64,000 bases of DNA from Rhodovulum sp. 12E13. GTDB lineage: Bacteria > Pseudomonadota > Alphaproteobacteria > Rhodobacterales > Rhodobacteraceae. Each line of letters starts with the position of its first letter. The stretch's first letter is position 1. Under the pieces are notes generated by a model. That model saw only the letters and a list, made by a program, of their open reading frames with translations. It did no database searches and was not told the origin of the DNA. This document shows, piece after piece, positions 16,263 through 23,984 of this stretch. A program made the position numbers and the translations under genes. Where the stretch lies: NCBI RefSeq assembly GCF_003340565.1, contig NZ_QPLK01000006.1, forward strand, positions 124,001-188,000. Reading direction: 5' to 3'.

Positions 16263-17072
16263 ATGCTGCGTCGATGCTGCCGCGTGATCGATAGACCGGG
16301 TATCGTGTTCTGGATATGGTTTTCGAGGACGACCGATCTGGCACTTGCACGTTCCCTGCTCGCCCGTGCCGTCACCGCCCTGTGGCTGGGACTCGTGGCA
16401 TTCGCCGGCCCCGTTGCGGCGGTCACCGTCTCGGCTGATACACGCCTTTTCGCGAGCGTCGCGTTCTCCAGCATCGACCCGGCTGTCCGGTTCCGCGGTC
16501 AGTCCGGCGGCGCCGAACTCTACGTTGGCACGAATCTCGGTAGTGGATCGAACCGGGACTCGACGAACTTCACCTATGTCGCCAGTCAATCCTTCAGCGC
16601 CACGTTCGACCCTGCGTCGAATGTCGTTTCGGCGATCTACGGAGCGTCCACCGCCAGCGAACCGGTTGCGGCGCCGTCGAGGGCCGTCAACGCCCTTCTC
16701 GTGGCCATCACGGGGCCGCGTTACAATGGCGGGTCTGGCGGCACTGCCAACACATTTGCCCTGAGCGGTCTGAGAGTGAACGGCAATCCGGTCTCGCCTT
16801 CAGGTGCTCTGGAGGGGCCGTTGCCGCCCGCGCCCCGCGGCACGAACACCTACTACATCTGGGGCTTCCAGGTCGCGTCGAGCTACACCCTCGAGGGCAC
16901 GCTCACCTATTCCGGCCCCCTCGGCGCGAACGGCAGACAGGAAGCGGCCAAGGTCGACATCCAGTTCGGCAGCCTCACGCCGGTGCCGCTTCCGCCCGCC
17001 GCAACGCTGCTGATCGTCGGGATCGGCGGGCTGGCGGCGCTGCGCCGCCGCCCGGGGCGCGCGACAGCCTGA
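16263..17072 (+). CDS. Secreted protein with VPLPA-CTERM-type sorting tail
   Basis: About 269 residues. An N-terminal signal-like segment ([20 protein letters not shown]) precedes a beta-rich, Ser/Thr/Asn/Gly-rich mature domain. The C-terminus reads [20 protein letters not shown] followed by RRRPGRATA, the tripartite VPLPA-CTERM signal (motif, membrane span, basic end) recognised by exosortase-type enzymes. No exosortase is in this window. Codon use is less GC-biased than in neighbours (CTT, CGA, AGA, GGA codons), suggesting recent arrival or low expression. The start is uncertain: ATG 16263, a GTG at 16305 or an earlier ATG at 16215 are possible and none has a clear ribosome site. Confidence 0.7.
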   Translation: MLRRCCRVIDRPGIVFWIWFSRTTDLALARSLLARAVTALWLGLVAFAGPVAAVTVSADTRLFASVAFSSIDPAVRFRGQSGGAELYVGTNLGSGSNRDSTNFTYVASQSFSATFDPASNVVSAIYGASTASEPVAAPSRAVNALLVAITGPRYNGGSGGTANTFALSGLRVNGNPVSPSGALEGPLPPAPRGTNTYYIWGFQVASSYTLEGTLTYSGPLGANGRQEAAKVDIQFGSLTPVPLPPAATLLIVGIGGLAALRRRPGRATA

Positions 17073-17095
17073 GGCGGCTGGCCGCCGTCGCCCGG

Positions 17096-17563
17096 CTACT
17101 TCCGGAAGCTGTCGAGCCTGACGACTTCGGCGTCGCCGCGCGCGCGCTCGCCGTCCTCGTCGGGCTCGGCGTCCTCCATCATCGGGGCGTCCTCGTCGTC
17201 GTCCTCGGCCTCGTGGCTCTCGAAGCGCAGGCCGAACTCGACCGAGGGATCGACGAAGGTGCGGATCGAATCGTAGGGCACCACCAGCGGCTCGGGATTG
17301 TCGCCGAAGTTGAGCGTGATCGAGAAGTCGTCGTCGCGCACCTCGAGCGCGTCGAACCAGTGCTGGATGACGATCGTCATCTCCTCGGGGTAGCGATCGT
17401 GCAGCCAGTCGGCCATCGCGACGTCGGGGTGGCCGGTATCGAACGTGATGAAAAAGTGATGTTCTCCCGGCAGCCCGTGTTCGGCGACGTCGGCCAGGAC
17501 ATCCTGGATGAGGCCGCGCATCGCGCGATGCATCAGCTTGCCGTAGTCGATCTTGCGCGGCAT
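17096..17563 (-). CDS. sspB: SspB-type ClpXP adaptor protein
   Basis: A 155-residue protein of the alphaproteobacterial SspB group, which binds the ssrA degradation tag and tethers tagged proteins to ClpX. Seen: the N-terminal MPRKIDYGKLMHRAMRGLI helix, HHFFITFDTGHPDVAMADWL beta region, TIVIQHWF, SITLNFGD and the YDSIRTFVDPSVEFGLRF end of the fold. A flexible acidic linker follows, ending VVRLDSFRK, the short basic/hydrophobic ClpX-binding tail. The tmRNA that encodes the tag it should recognise is in the same window (22.5-22.8 kb). Confidence 0.9.
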   Translation of the reverse strand: MPRKIDYGKLMHRAMRGLIQDVLADVAEHGLPGEHHFFITFDTGHPDVAMADWLHDRYPEEMTIVIQHWFDALEVRDDDFSITLNFGDNPEPLVVPYDSIRTFVDPSVEFGLRFESHEAEDDDEDAPMMEDAEPDEDGERARGDAEVVRLDSFRK

Positions 17564-17678
17564 GGCGGGGAGCCCCTCGGAATGGTCGGGTCACCATAAG
17601 CGATTCACGGCCGAATGATAGCCCCGCAGAGCGGCCGCCGCGCGGCCCGTCCCGCCCGGGCCCCGCGGCCGCGCAACG

Positions 17679-18980
17679 TCAGGCGAGGGCGCCCGCGGCG
17701 AGGCCGAAACCAGACATCAGGGCGAGCGTGAGCGGCAGCGGCGTCTTGCGCCACACGAGCAGCGCTCCGGCGAGCAGGGCGAGCGCGGCGGCTGCGGGAT
17801 CGAAGCTCGCAAGGCGGGGCGCGATCGTCTCGAACGGGCCGAGGGCCGCCTCGCCGACCTCGCCGAAGAAGACATGGGCCGCGAACCAGACCGAGAGGTT
17901 TGCGATCACGCCCACCACCGCCGCCGTGATTCCGTCGAGCGCCCCCTTGAGGCGGGGGTGGCCGGTGATCCACTCGATGTAGGGGGCGCCGGCGAAGATC
18001 CACAGGAAGCAGGGCACGAACGTCACCCAGAGCGTCATCGCGGCGCCCGCGATCGCGCCGGCCACCCCGCCCGAGGCCGCGCCGGCAAGGGCGCCCACGA
18101 ACTCGGTGACGAGGATGAGCGGCCCCGGCGTGGTCTCGGCAAGGCCGAGCGCATCGATCATCTGCGAGGGGCCGAGCCAGCCGCGCTCGGCCACCACCTC
18201 CTGCGCCATGTAGGCGAGCACGGCGTAGGCGCCGCCGAAGGTGACGACTGCGAGCTTGGAGAAGAACAGGCCGATCTCGAGCATGAGCGTCGCGCCCACG
18301 GCCCAGGCAAGCAGCAGCGGCGCCGCCCAGAGCGCCCCGAGTGCGGCGATCACCGCGGCCGTGCGCCCCGCGCTGCGCGCGGGCACCGGGGAAGGACCGG
18401 CGCGCGCGCCCCGCGCGGCGAGCGCGCCCGCAAGGGCGGCGGCGGCGATGACCGCCGGGAAGGGCACCGAGAAGGCGAAGAGCGCCACGAAGGCCGCCGC
18501 GGCGAGGCCCCAGGCCAGCGCACCCGTCAACGCCTTGCCGGCAACCCGCAGAAGCGCCTGCACCACGATGACCACGACCGCCGCCTTGATCCCGAGAAAG
18601 ACATCCTGCACGAAGGGTTGCGCGCCGTATTGAAGGTAGAGGAGCGCCAGCGCCAGGATCACGGCTGCGCCGGGCGCCACGAACAGCCCCCCCGCGATCA
18701 GGCCGCCCGTGACGCCCCGCAGGCGCCAGCCGGCATAGGTGCACAGCTGCATCGCCTCCGGCCCCGGCAGCAGCATGCAGAACGACAGCGCGCCGAGGAA
18801 CTGCCGTTCGCTCAGCCAGCCGCGCTCGTCGACAAGGGTGCGGTGCATGAGGGCGATCTGCGCCGCCGGGCCGCCAAAGGACAGGGCCCCGATCCGGGCG
18901 AAGACGCGGGTCAGCTCGGCGAGGGACGGAGCGGCGTCGGTCTCGGTCGGTCGGGTCGGGGAGGTGGGCGCGTCGGTCAC
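17679..18980 (-). CDS. chrA: Chromate transporter family protein (ChrA, two-domain form)
   Basis: A 433-residue membrane protein with two homologous CHR domains, each with about five or six spans. Each half shows the family signature near its start: FARIGALSFGGPAAQIALMH and QFLGALSFCMLLPGPEAMQL in the first, FFSKLAVVTFGGAYAVLAYM and LGLAETTPGPLILVTEFVG in the second. Characterised members export chromate by proton-driven antiport; the real substrate here is unproven. The start is GTG at 18980, overlapping the stop of the VWA gene by 4 bases (GTGA), so the two genes are translationally coupled. Confidence 0.9.
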   Translation of the reverse strand: MTDAPTSPTRPTETDAAPSLAELTRVFARIGALSFGGPAAQIALMHRTLVDERGWLSERQFLGALSFCMLLPGPEAMQLCTYAGWRLRGVTGGLIAGGLFVAPGAAVILALALLYLQYGAQPFVQDVFLGIKAAVVVIVVQALLRVAGKALTGALAWGLAAAAFVALFAFSVPFPAVIAAAALAGALAARGARAGPSPVPARSAGRTAAVIAALGALWAAPLLLAWAVGATLMLEIGLFFSKLAVVTFGGAYAVLAYMAQEVVAERGWLGPSQMIDALGLAETTPGPLILVTEFVGALAGAASGGVAGAIAGAAMTLWVTFVPCFLWIFAGAPYIEWITGHPRLKGALDGITAAVVGVIANLSVWFAAHVFFGEVGEAALGPFETIAPRLASFDPAAAALALLAGALLVWRKTPLPLTLALMSGFGLAAGALA

Positions 18981-19690
18981 CCGGGATCGGTGGCAACGGG
19001 ATGTGACAGGGGCATGACGCCCAGTCCCATGATCCGGCTGACCTCGCGGCGGATCTTGACGCAGATCGCGCGCGGGAAATCGGTGAAGCCCCTGGCCGTC
19101 TCGACGAAGCCGTCGGGCGTGACGAGGCGGCGCTCGTAATAGGTCGTGGTCGCCGCGCCGAGGCCGTCGATGGCCAGCCCGTTGACCGTGACGCCCGCCC
19201 GCGTCGCCTGCCAGCGCGCGTCGTCGATCTGCGTGCCGGCATTGTCCGGACCGTCGCCAGAGACGTCGAGGATGAGGCGCGCGCAATCCGGCTGCGTGAG
19301 CAACTGCGTCACTCCCCGCCGAACGGCCTCGCCGATGGCGGTGTTGGCGCCGATATAGGCGCGGCGCATCCCCTCGACCTCGGCCGCCAGCGCCTCCATC
19401 TCGGCGGCGCTGCCGATGCGCCGCCAGGGGATGGTCATCTCCTGCATTCCGGTGCCCGACCACTGCATCACGGCGATGGCGTTGCGCCCCTGAACCATGG
19501 CATCGACCACCACGGCGTCGCGCAGCGCGGCGGCCATGCCTCGGGTCTGGATGCGGTATTCGCCCGCGTCGATGGAATTGGACACGTCGACGGCGAGCAG
19601 CAGGGCCGTCTCGCAGGCCTGCGCGGTCTCGCCCCAGAGGGCTCCCGCAACGACGATCGCCCTCACCCGTCTTGCCCAGACACCCGACAT
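18977..19690 (-). CDS. Secreted VWA-domain protein, DUF1194 family
   Basis: About 237 residues with a signal peptide (VRAIVVAGALWGETAQA) and a von Willebrand A domain. The metal-ion site begins with LLLAVDVSNSIDAGEY (DxSxS-like), continues with NTAIGEA and VSGDGPDN. The mature start ACETALLL contains a Cys. It resembles DUF1194 proteins of alphaproteobacteria. Its stop overlaps the chrA start, an unusual partner for a VWA protein. An alternative ATG at 19753 would add 21 residues. A Met codon at 19828 lies inside a repeat hairpin and is not a credible start. Confidence 0.75.
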   Translation of the reverse strand: MSGVWARRVRAIVVAGALWGETAQACETALLLAVDVSNSIDAGEYRIQTRGMAAALRDAVVVDAMVQGRNAIAVMQWSGTGMQEMTIPWRRIGSAAEMEALAAEVEGMRRAYIGANTAIGEAVRRGVTQLLTQPDCARLILDVSGDGPDNAGTQIDDARWQATRAGVTVNGLAIDGLGAATTTYYERRLVTPDGFVETARGFTDFPRAICVKIRREVSRIMGLGVMPLSHPVATDPG

Positions 19691-19786
19691 TCGGGCGATG
19701 GTGGCCGCGCTCCGTGCCCGGATCAAACGCTTTGTCGGAGCGCGCCGCACCATCACGCAGGTGTGAGCACCGTCGGAGGATGCGGC

Positions 19787-19837
19787 GCAAAAGTCTTGCT
19801 CAAGACTTTTGCAAATTCCTTCCTTCAAGGAATTTGC
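19787..19837 (-). repeat. Family-1 double-hairpin 3'-end element, copy 3
   Basis: Read on the minus strand, hairpin A is GCAAATTCCTT/AAGGAATTTGC (19837-19811, loop of 5), followed by hairpin B GCAAAAGTCTT/AAGACTTTTGC (19812-19787). It begins 31 bases after the ubiV stop in the same orientation. It also lies upstream of the VWA-chrA pair, so a terminator role would separate the two operons. Confidence 0.85.
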
Positions 19838-19868
19838 GCCGCGCTCGCCCCGACGGCTGGGGCGCGCC

Positions 19869-20792
19869 TCAGGCGGGTGCGTGCTGGCGCGGCACCCAGT
19901 CCGCCCCCGCCCGGCCGCGGTAGAAGCCGTTGACGAACGGCGCCTCGATTCCCAGCGCGCGCAGTTCCGTCCCGCCCTCCTCGGCGTCGATCTCGCCGCG
20001 CAGCACCGCGTCGTAGAGGCAGGTGACGGCCACCATGTCGCAGGAGTGCGGCATGACGCGGAAATGGGTGACGCCGAGGGCGGCCATGTCGGCCATGTCC
20101 TCCATCAGGTCGAGATAGCCGTGGCTAAGGGTCTGGATCCCGTTGATGGCGAGGAAGGGCCGTCCCTCCATCGTCGACAGCGTCATTCCGTCGGCGTCCT
20201 CGCCGCAGACGAACTGGCAGTTGTCCTTTGTCCGGCCGTGGGCGCGGGCGTGGTAGCAGCGGGCCGAGAGCGCGAGCGAGGCGCGGCCGAAGACCTGCAC
20301 CTCGAGGCCGACGTCAAGCCGCGTGGCCGTCTCGGCCAGCACGGCGACCACGTGGCGGGGCAATTCGGGCAAGAGGGCGAAATGGGTGGCGCCGCGGCGC
20401 GCGAGCCAGTCCATCGTCGCCTCGTTGTAGACGTTCATCAGCGCGCCGATCCGGTGCGGCGTGCCCGACAGCGCCATCAGCGCGGCGGTGTTGTTGACCT
20501 CCAGCTCGCGCCCCTCCTGCCGCGACCACGCCTCGAGCAGCTTGCGCTCGCGCCTGATCACCACCTCCGACAGCGAGCTCCAGACCACACGCTTGCCCGC
20601 GCGGGCCAGCCGGTCGGCCACCTTGTCGATGATGGGGATATCGTCGAAGAACGGCGTGCGCTTGGAGCAGACGACCTCGCCCAGGTAGACGTTCGTCACC
20701 GGGCTCTCGTCGGCGATGCGGAAGTAGAAGTCGCGCTTGTCCTCGGCGGGCCAGTGAAAGAGGTTCGGCCCCAGCGTCAGTTCGGGTTGCAT
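19869..20792 (-). CDS. ubiV: UbiV, oxygen-independent ubiquinone hydroxylation factor (U32 peptidase-like)
   Basis: With UbiU forms the 4Fe-4S heterodimer that hydroxylates the ubiquinone ring without O2. The 307-residue protein has the U32-type barrel start LTLGPNLFHWPAEDKRDFY. Four cysteines suit the iron-sulfur cluster: one in EVVCSKRTPF and three in RCYHARAHGRTKDNCQFVC (with the first Cys of that group). The start at 20792 is chosen because GGAGGTGA lies 5 bases upstream; an in-frame ATG at 20804 would overlap that ribosome site. It follows ubiU by 2 bases and ends the ubiTUV operon. Confidence 0.93.
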   Translation of the reverse strand: MQPELTLGPNLFHWPAEDKRDFYFRIADESPVTNVYLGEVVCSKRTPFFDDIPIIDKVADRLARAGKRVVWSSLSEVVIRRERKLLEAWSRQEGRELEVNNTAALMALSGTPHRIGALMNVYNEATMDWLARRGATHFALLPELPRHVVAVLAETATRLDVGLEVQVFGRASLALSARCYHARAHGRTKDNCQFVCGEDADGMTLSTMEGRPFLAINGIQTLSHGYLDLMEDMADMAALGVTHFRVMPHSCDMVAVTCLYDAVLRGEIDAEEGGTELRALGIEAPFVNGFYRGRAGADWVPRQHAPA

Positions 20793-20794
20793 CT

Positions 20795-21808
20795 TCACCT
20801 CCATGTCTTCGACTTGAGCGCGCCCTCGGTGTGCTTCTGCCCCTCGGTCAGCGCCACGAGGTCGGCAAGCTTCGGCTCGTCGCCTGCCATCACGGTGTCG
20901 ACCGCCTCGCGGAAGGCGGCGACGACCTTCTTCACGTAGGCGCGCGAGCGCTGGCGCCCCTCGATCTTGAAGGCGTGGACGCCCGCGCGGATCAGCTCGG
21001 GCAGCATGGTCGCGGCGTTCAGGCTCACCGGTTCCTCGAAGGCATAGTAGCCGCCGTCGCGCGCCTCGGCGAGGTAGCGGCCCTTGCAGATCGTGGGATA
21101 GCCCGCCGTTTCCTGCGCGGCGAAACGGTCGATCATCACGCCGCTCAGGCGGGTGGCGAGGCTGCCGTCGTCCTGCTGCTCGTAGGCGACGCAGGCCGCC
21201 GGCGAGCATGCGCCGTCCATGTTGGTCGACTGCCCCGTGACGTAGGCGGTCAGCGAGCAGCGCCCCTCCACCATGAGGCCGTGATTGCCGAAGATGAAGG
21301 TCTCGACCTCGCAGGGAATCTCGTCGACCAGTCCCCTGATCTCGCTCACGGTCATGATGCGGGGCAGCACGACGCGCTTCACGTCGAACTCGCGCACATA
21401 CCAGGCGATCGCCTCGGGCGAGGAGGCGGCGGCCTGCACCGACAGGTGGATGCGCATCTGCGGGTGGTGACGGCGGATGTGGTCGGCCACGGCGATGTCG
21501 GCGACGATGCAGGCGTCGGCGCCGAGCCGGGCCGAGAGGTCGGCCATGTCGGTCCAGAGGTCGACCTTTCCGGCCGGCGGGAACGTGTTGAGCGTGATCA
21601 GCACCTTCGAGCCGCGCTCGTGAGCGTAGCGGATGCTCTGGGCCATCTCGTCGGGGGTGAAGTTGAGGCCGGCGAAGTTCCGCGCGTTGGTGGCGTTCTG
21701 GTAGCCGCAATAGACGTTCTCCGCGCCGGCATCGACGGCGGCGCGCAGCGCGGCCGGCGTGCCGGCCGGGCAGACGAGCTCGGGCTTGATCGGGGCGGGC
21801 GTGGTCAT
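20795..21808 (-). CDS. ubiU: UbiU, oxygen-independent ubiquinone hydroxylation factor (U32 peptidase-like)
   Basis: Partner of UbiV in anaerobic ubiquinone synthesis. The 337-residue product opens with ELVCPAGTPAALRAAVDAGA and has the U32 signature around ETFIFGNHGLMVEGRCSLTA. Cysteines expected for the 4Fe-4S cluster are in GRCSLTAY, GACSPAACVAYE and TICKGRY. The start overlaps the ubiT stop by 4 bases (ATGA) and ubiV begins 2 bases downstream, so all three are co-translated. Confidence 0.93.
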   Translation of the reverse strand: MTTPAPIKPELVCPAGTPAALRAAVDAGAENVYCGYQNATNARNFAGLNFTPDEMAQSIRYAHERGSKVLITLNTFPPAGKVDLWTDMADLSARLGADACIVADIAVADHIRRHHPQMRIHLSVQAAASSPEAIAWYVREFDVKRVVLPRIMTVSEIRGLVDEIPCEVETFIFGNHGLMVEGRCSLTAYVTGQSTNMDGACSPAACVAYEQQDDGSLATRLSGVMIDRFAAQETAGYPTICKGRYLAEARDGGYYAFEEPVSLNAATMLPELIRAGVHAFKIEGRQRSRAYVKKVVAAFREAVDTVMAGDEPKLADLVALTEGQKHTEGALKSKTWR

Positions 21809-22347
21809 GGCTGGGCCTCCTCTCGGCGGCGGCGGGTGTCGGCGGCGGAGCGCATCAGGTCGAGCGCGAGGCGCCCCGGCGGGCCGAACATCGCGGCGAC
21901 GGTGTGGGCGATCGGCTCCTCCACGTCGTCGAGGGCGTTGCGCAGGCAGACCACCGCCTCGGTGTCGCCGGTGACGACCAGGTCGCGCGAAAAGAACAGC
22001 GCGTCGCCGTCCTGCTCCGAGTCCATCAGGGTGAAGAGGTTCAGGAAGGTGCCCGAGATGCGCGCAACATGCGGGGGCGCGGCGCCGCGGCGGCCGACCG
22101 CGCGAAAGTCGAGCGCATCGGGGTCGGGCCGCAGGTGGAGCATGAAGGGCATGTCCACCGGGTCGATCAGGAAGTGCTCGCCGGCATGCGGCCCGAGGCG
22201 GGCGAACATGCCGGGGTTCCGCGCGGCCACCTTGCGCACGATCCGCGCGAGCAGGGGCCTGAGCAGGAACAGCGGCGGCGGCGGCAGGAGGGGCAGGGGG
22301 CCGCGGGCGCCGTCGGCGGCGGGGTGGTCGGTCTGGCTGGTCGTCAT
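21805..22347 (-). CDS. ubiT: UbiT, SCP2-domain accessory factor for anaerobic ubiquinone synthesis
   Basis: A 180-residue protein with a Pro-rich N-terminus followed by an SCP2-like lipid-binding domain (FLIDPVDMPFMLHLRPDPD, then ISGTFLNLFTLMDSEQDGDA and LFFSRDLVVTGDTEAVVCLRN with the last segments forming the fold). UbiT is thought to bind hydrophobic ubiquinone precursors for UbiU-UbiV. It is the first gene of the operon; GGGGAG lies just upstream of its ATG, and an FNR-type box is centred 61 bases upstream of the start. Confidence 0.9.
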   Translation of the reverse strand: MTTSQTDHPAADGARGPLPLLPPPPLFLLRPLLARIVRKVAARNPGMFARLGPHAGEHFLIDPVDMPFMLHLRPDPDALDFRAVGRRGAAPPHVARISGTFLNLFTLMDSEQDGDALFFSRDLVVTGDTEAVVCLRNALDDVEEPIAHTVAAMFGPPGRLALDLMRSAADTRRRREEAQP

Positions 22348-22372
22348 GGCGTCTCCCCTGCGGTTTTCGACC

Positions 22373-22415
22373 GCGATAGAGCGGGAGGCGCGCGGCGCGA
22401 CTTGACCGAGGTCAA
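22373..22415 (-). promoter_or_regulatory. FNR-type box and promoter of ubiTUV
   Basis: A perfect palindrome TTGACCGAGGTCAA (22402-22415) matches the CRP/FNR-family pattern TTGAC-N4-GTCAA. On the minus strand a -10-like TATCGC lies at 22378-22373, predicting a start at an A at 22367. The box centre (22408.5) is then at -41.5, the classical class II FNR activation position. Which family member (FnrL, Dnr or NnrR type) binds cannot be told from sequence. Confidence 0.65.
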
Positions 22416-22525
22416 ACGGCTCGCAAAAAGTTCATCCTTGCATATATCTTTGTGTGCCGCCGTATACCGGAGCTTGGGGGACAGGCCGTCGGGGGGGGTC
22501 ACGCCAGCCGGCCGCGGATCACGTC

Positions 22526-22847
22526 GAGGGGAAGATGCAGGCTTCTGTTGCCAGGTGCCTGCGAACCCCGCCTTGCGTTGCTAGACGCAAGGGCTTGAGA
22601 TTTCGGTTTGGTCACTGCTTACGCAGCGACGGCCACCGCAGCACGGTTGTCATTGGCAACTATCATGCTTGGACCGATAACGGTGGTACCTCACCGGGCG
22701 AAAGCTAACCCCTTTAGACGTCCGTCGATCCTGTTTCGGCCCCATGATCCCCGCCAATGAAGGGTTTATGGTGGAGCCGCCGGGTACCGCCCCCGGGTCC
22801 GATCCGCTTATTACGGGCGCGTTTATCGCCATAGTCCCTGACGGGAC
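22526..22847 (-). ncRNA. ssrA: Two-piece (circularly permuted) transfer-messenger RNA
   Basis: The gene reads on the minus strand with the acceptor piece first. The acceptor piece ends CGGCTCC-ACCA with the terminal A at 22769; just before it is a T-arm-like stem CCGGG/CCCGG with loop GGCGGTA. After a 25-base intervening segment (22768-22744) the coding piece begins at 22743 with GGGGCCGAAACAGGATCGAC; its GGGGCCG pairs with CGGCTCC to form a 7-bp acceptor stem with one G-U. The tag frame starts at GCC 22657 and reads ANDNRAAVAVAA then TAA (22621-22619). A hairpin at 22574-22593 follows. Permuted tmRNA is the rule in alphaproteobacteria. The outer ends are approximate. It supplies the tag read by the SspB adaptor encoded at 17.1-17.6 kb. 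Confidence 0.93.
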
Positions 22848-22853
22848 AGTGGG

Positions 22854-22882
22854 AAGATACGCAGGGCGAAGCGCCGTTTCAA
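22854..22882 (-). promoter_or_regulatory. Predicted ssrA promoter
   Basis: On the minus strand TTGAAA (22882-22877), a 17-base spacer and TATCTT (22859-22854) form a near-consensus promoter. The predicted start near 22847 falls just before the 5' end of the tmRNA acceptor piece. Confidence 0.6.
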
Positions 22883-23412
22883 GGGCGCAGGTGGGCAGGT
22901 GGGGTGCCTCCACGGCGGGCCTGATCGAGCCGGCACAAGTCCCGCCCGGTTGGTGCCGCCCTCGTCGCCCCTCGTCCGACCGCTCGCGTCTCGCGGCGCC
23001 GAGCGTGCGCGAGGCTCCCGCGTCCGGTCTACCCGTCTCGCTGGGAGATTCCCCGGATGCCGACGGCGGTCCGGGGAGACGGTGGTCCGGGGCATGGCAT
23101 CGACCGAGGACGCGGCCGCTCATCATCGCGGTGGCCCTCGCCACGGGGCGGCCCGGGCCACACGGCGCCCGCGGGCCTTGCGCCGCCGACCGGGCAGGGT
23201 GCCCCGCGAGGAAGGGCGTCGCGCCGGGGCCGAGTGGCAAGGGGCGCGGCGGCAGGGGGCCCGGAGGCAGTGGGGGGGCGGCAAGAGGTCGAGCGCCAAC
23301 GGGCGCGGTGGCAGAGAGCGCGGCAGCAGGCGCCAGCCCCGCCGGCCCAAGCGTTGACACCCGTCCCGCGGGCGCCGACAAGGGCGCCGGCGGCTCAGGA
23401 GCGGACAGCGGC
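22883..23412. other. Intergenic region between ssrA and the DinB-like gene
   Basis: About 530 bases, extremely GC-rich with long G-runs on the plus strand (for example around 23226-23280). Open frames on both strands are Gly/Arg/Pro/Ala-rich and have no ribosome site or recognisable domain, so no gene is called. G-quadruplex formation is possible but not shown. Confidence 0.45.
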
Positions 23413-23925
23413 ATGATCTCGACCGATTACGCGGCCACGATGGCGCGCTACAATGCGTGGCAGAACCGCTCCCTCATGGCAGCGCTGACGGGCATGGACG
23501 AGGTGGAGCTGCGCGCCGACCGCGGTGCCTTCTTCGGGTCGATCCTCGCCACGCTCAACCACGTGCTCTGGGCCGACCGCATGTGGATGTCGCGCCTCGC
23601 CGGCTGGCGCCGCCCCGAGGGCGGGCTGGCCGAGAGCGTGGCGCTCGCGCCCACCCATGCCGCCTGGCAGGCCGAGCGCGAACGTGTCGACGGCCGACTG
23701 GTCGTCTGGGCCGATGACCTGCGCCCGGCGCAGCTGCGCGGCGAGCTGACATGGCATTCGGGCGCGACGGGGGCCGAGGTGACGAAGCCCATTGCGCTGT
23801 GCGTCGTGCACATGTTCAACCATCAGGCCCATCATCGCGGCCAGGTCCACGCGATGCTGACGGCGGCGGGGCGCGACCTCGGCGTGACCGATCTCGCCCT
23901 GGCGCCGGACGACGCGCTCGCCTGA
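23413..23925 (+). CDS. DinB/YfiT-like four-helix metal-binding protein
   Basis: A 170-residue protein starting MISTDYAATMARYNAWQNRS, the usual DinB-family opening. The metal ligands are a His in LATLNHVLWADRMWM and the HxxxH-type pair in VVHMFNHQAHHRGQVHAML. The fold often acts in thiol-dependent transferase or damage-related reactions; the specific function here is unknown. The start is chosen at the conserved N-terminus; a GGAG sequence about 14 bases upstream is the only ribosome-site candidate. acuI follows 59 bases downstream. Confidence 0.85.
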   Translation: MISTDYAATMARYNAWQNRSLMAALTGMDEVELRADRGAFFGSILATLNHVLWADRMWMSRLAGWRRPEGGLAESVALAPTHAAWQAERERVDGRLVVWADDLRPAQLRGELTWHSGATGAEVTKPIALCVVHMFNHQAHHRGQVHAMLTAAGRDLGVTDLALAPDDALA

Positions 23926-23984
23926 TCCTCGCGCTCTGTGTGAGGAACGATCTGCAAGGCCATGAAGGAACGGGAGGAAAGAGG

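Noticed and set aside
19787-19828. A start codon for the VWA gene inside the repeat
   Set aside because: The extra N-terminal residues would be translated repeat hairpins; starts at 19690 or 19753 suit the signal peptide.
23413-23925. N-terminal extension of the DinB-like gene back to 22744
   Set aside because: The extension would overlap the tmRNA on the other strand and is low-complexity; the conserved start is MISTDYAATM.
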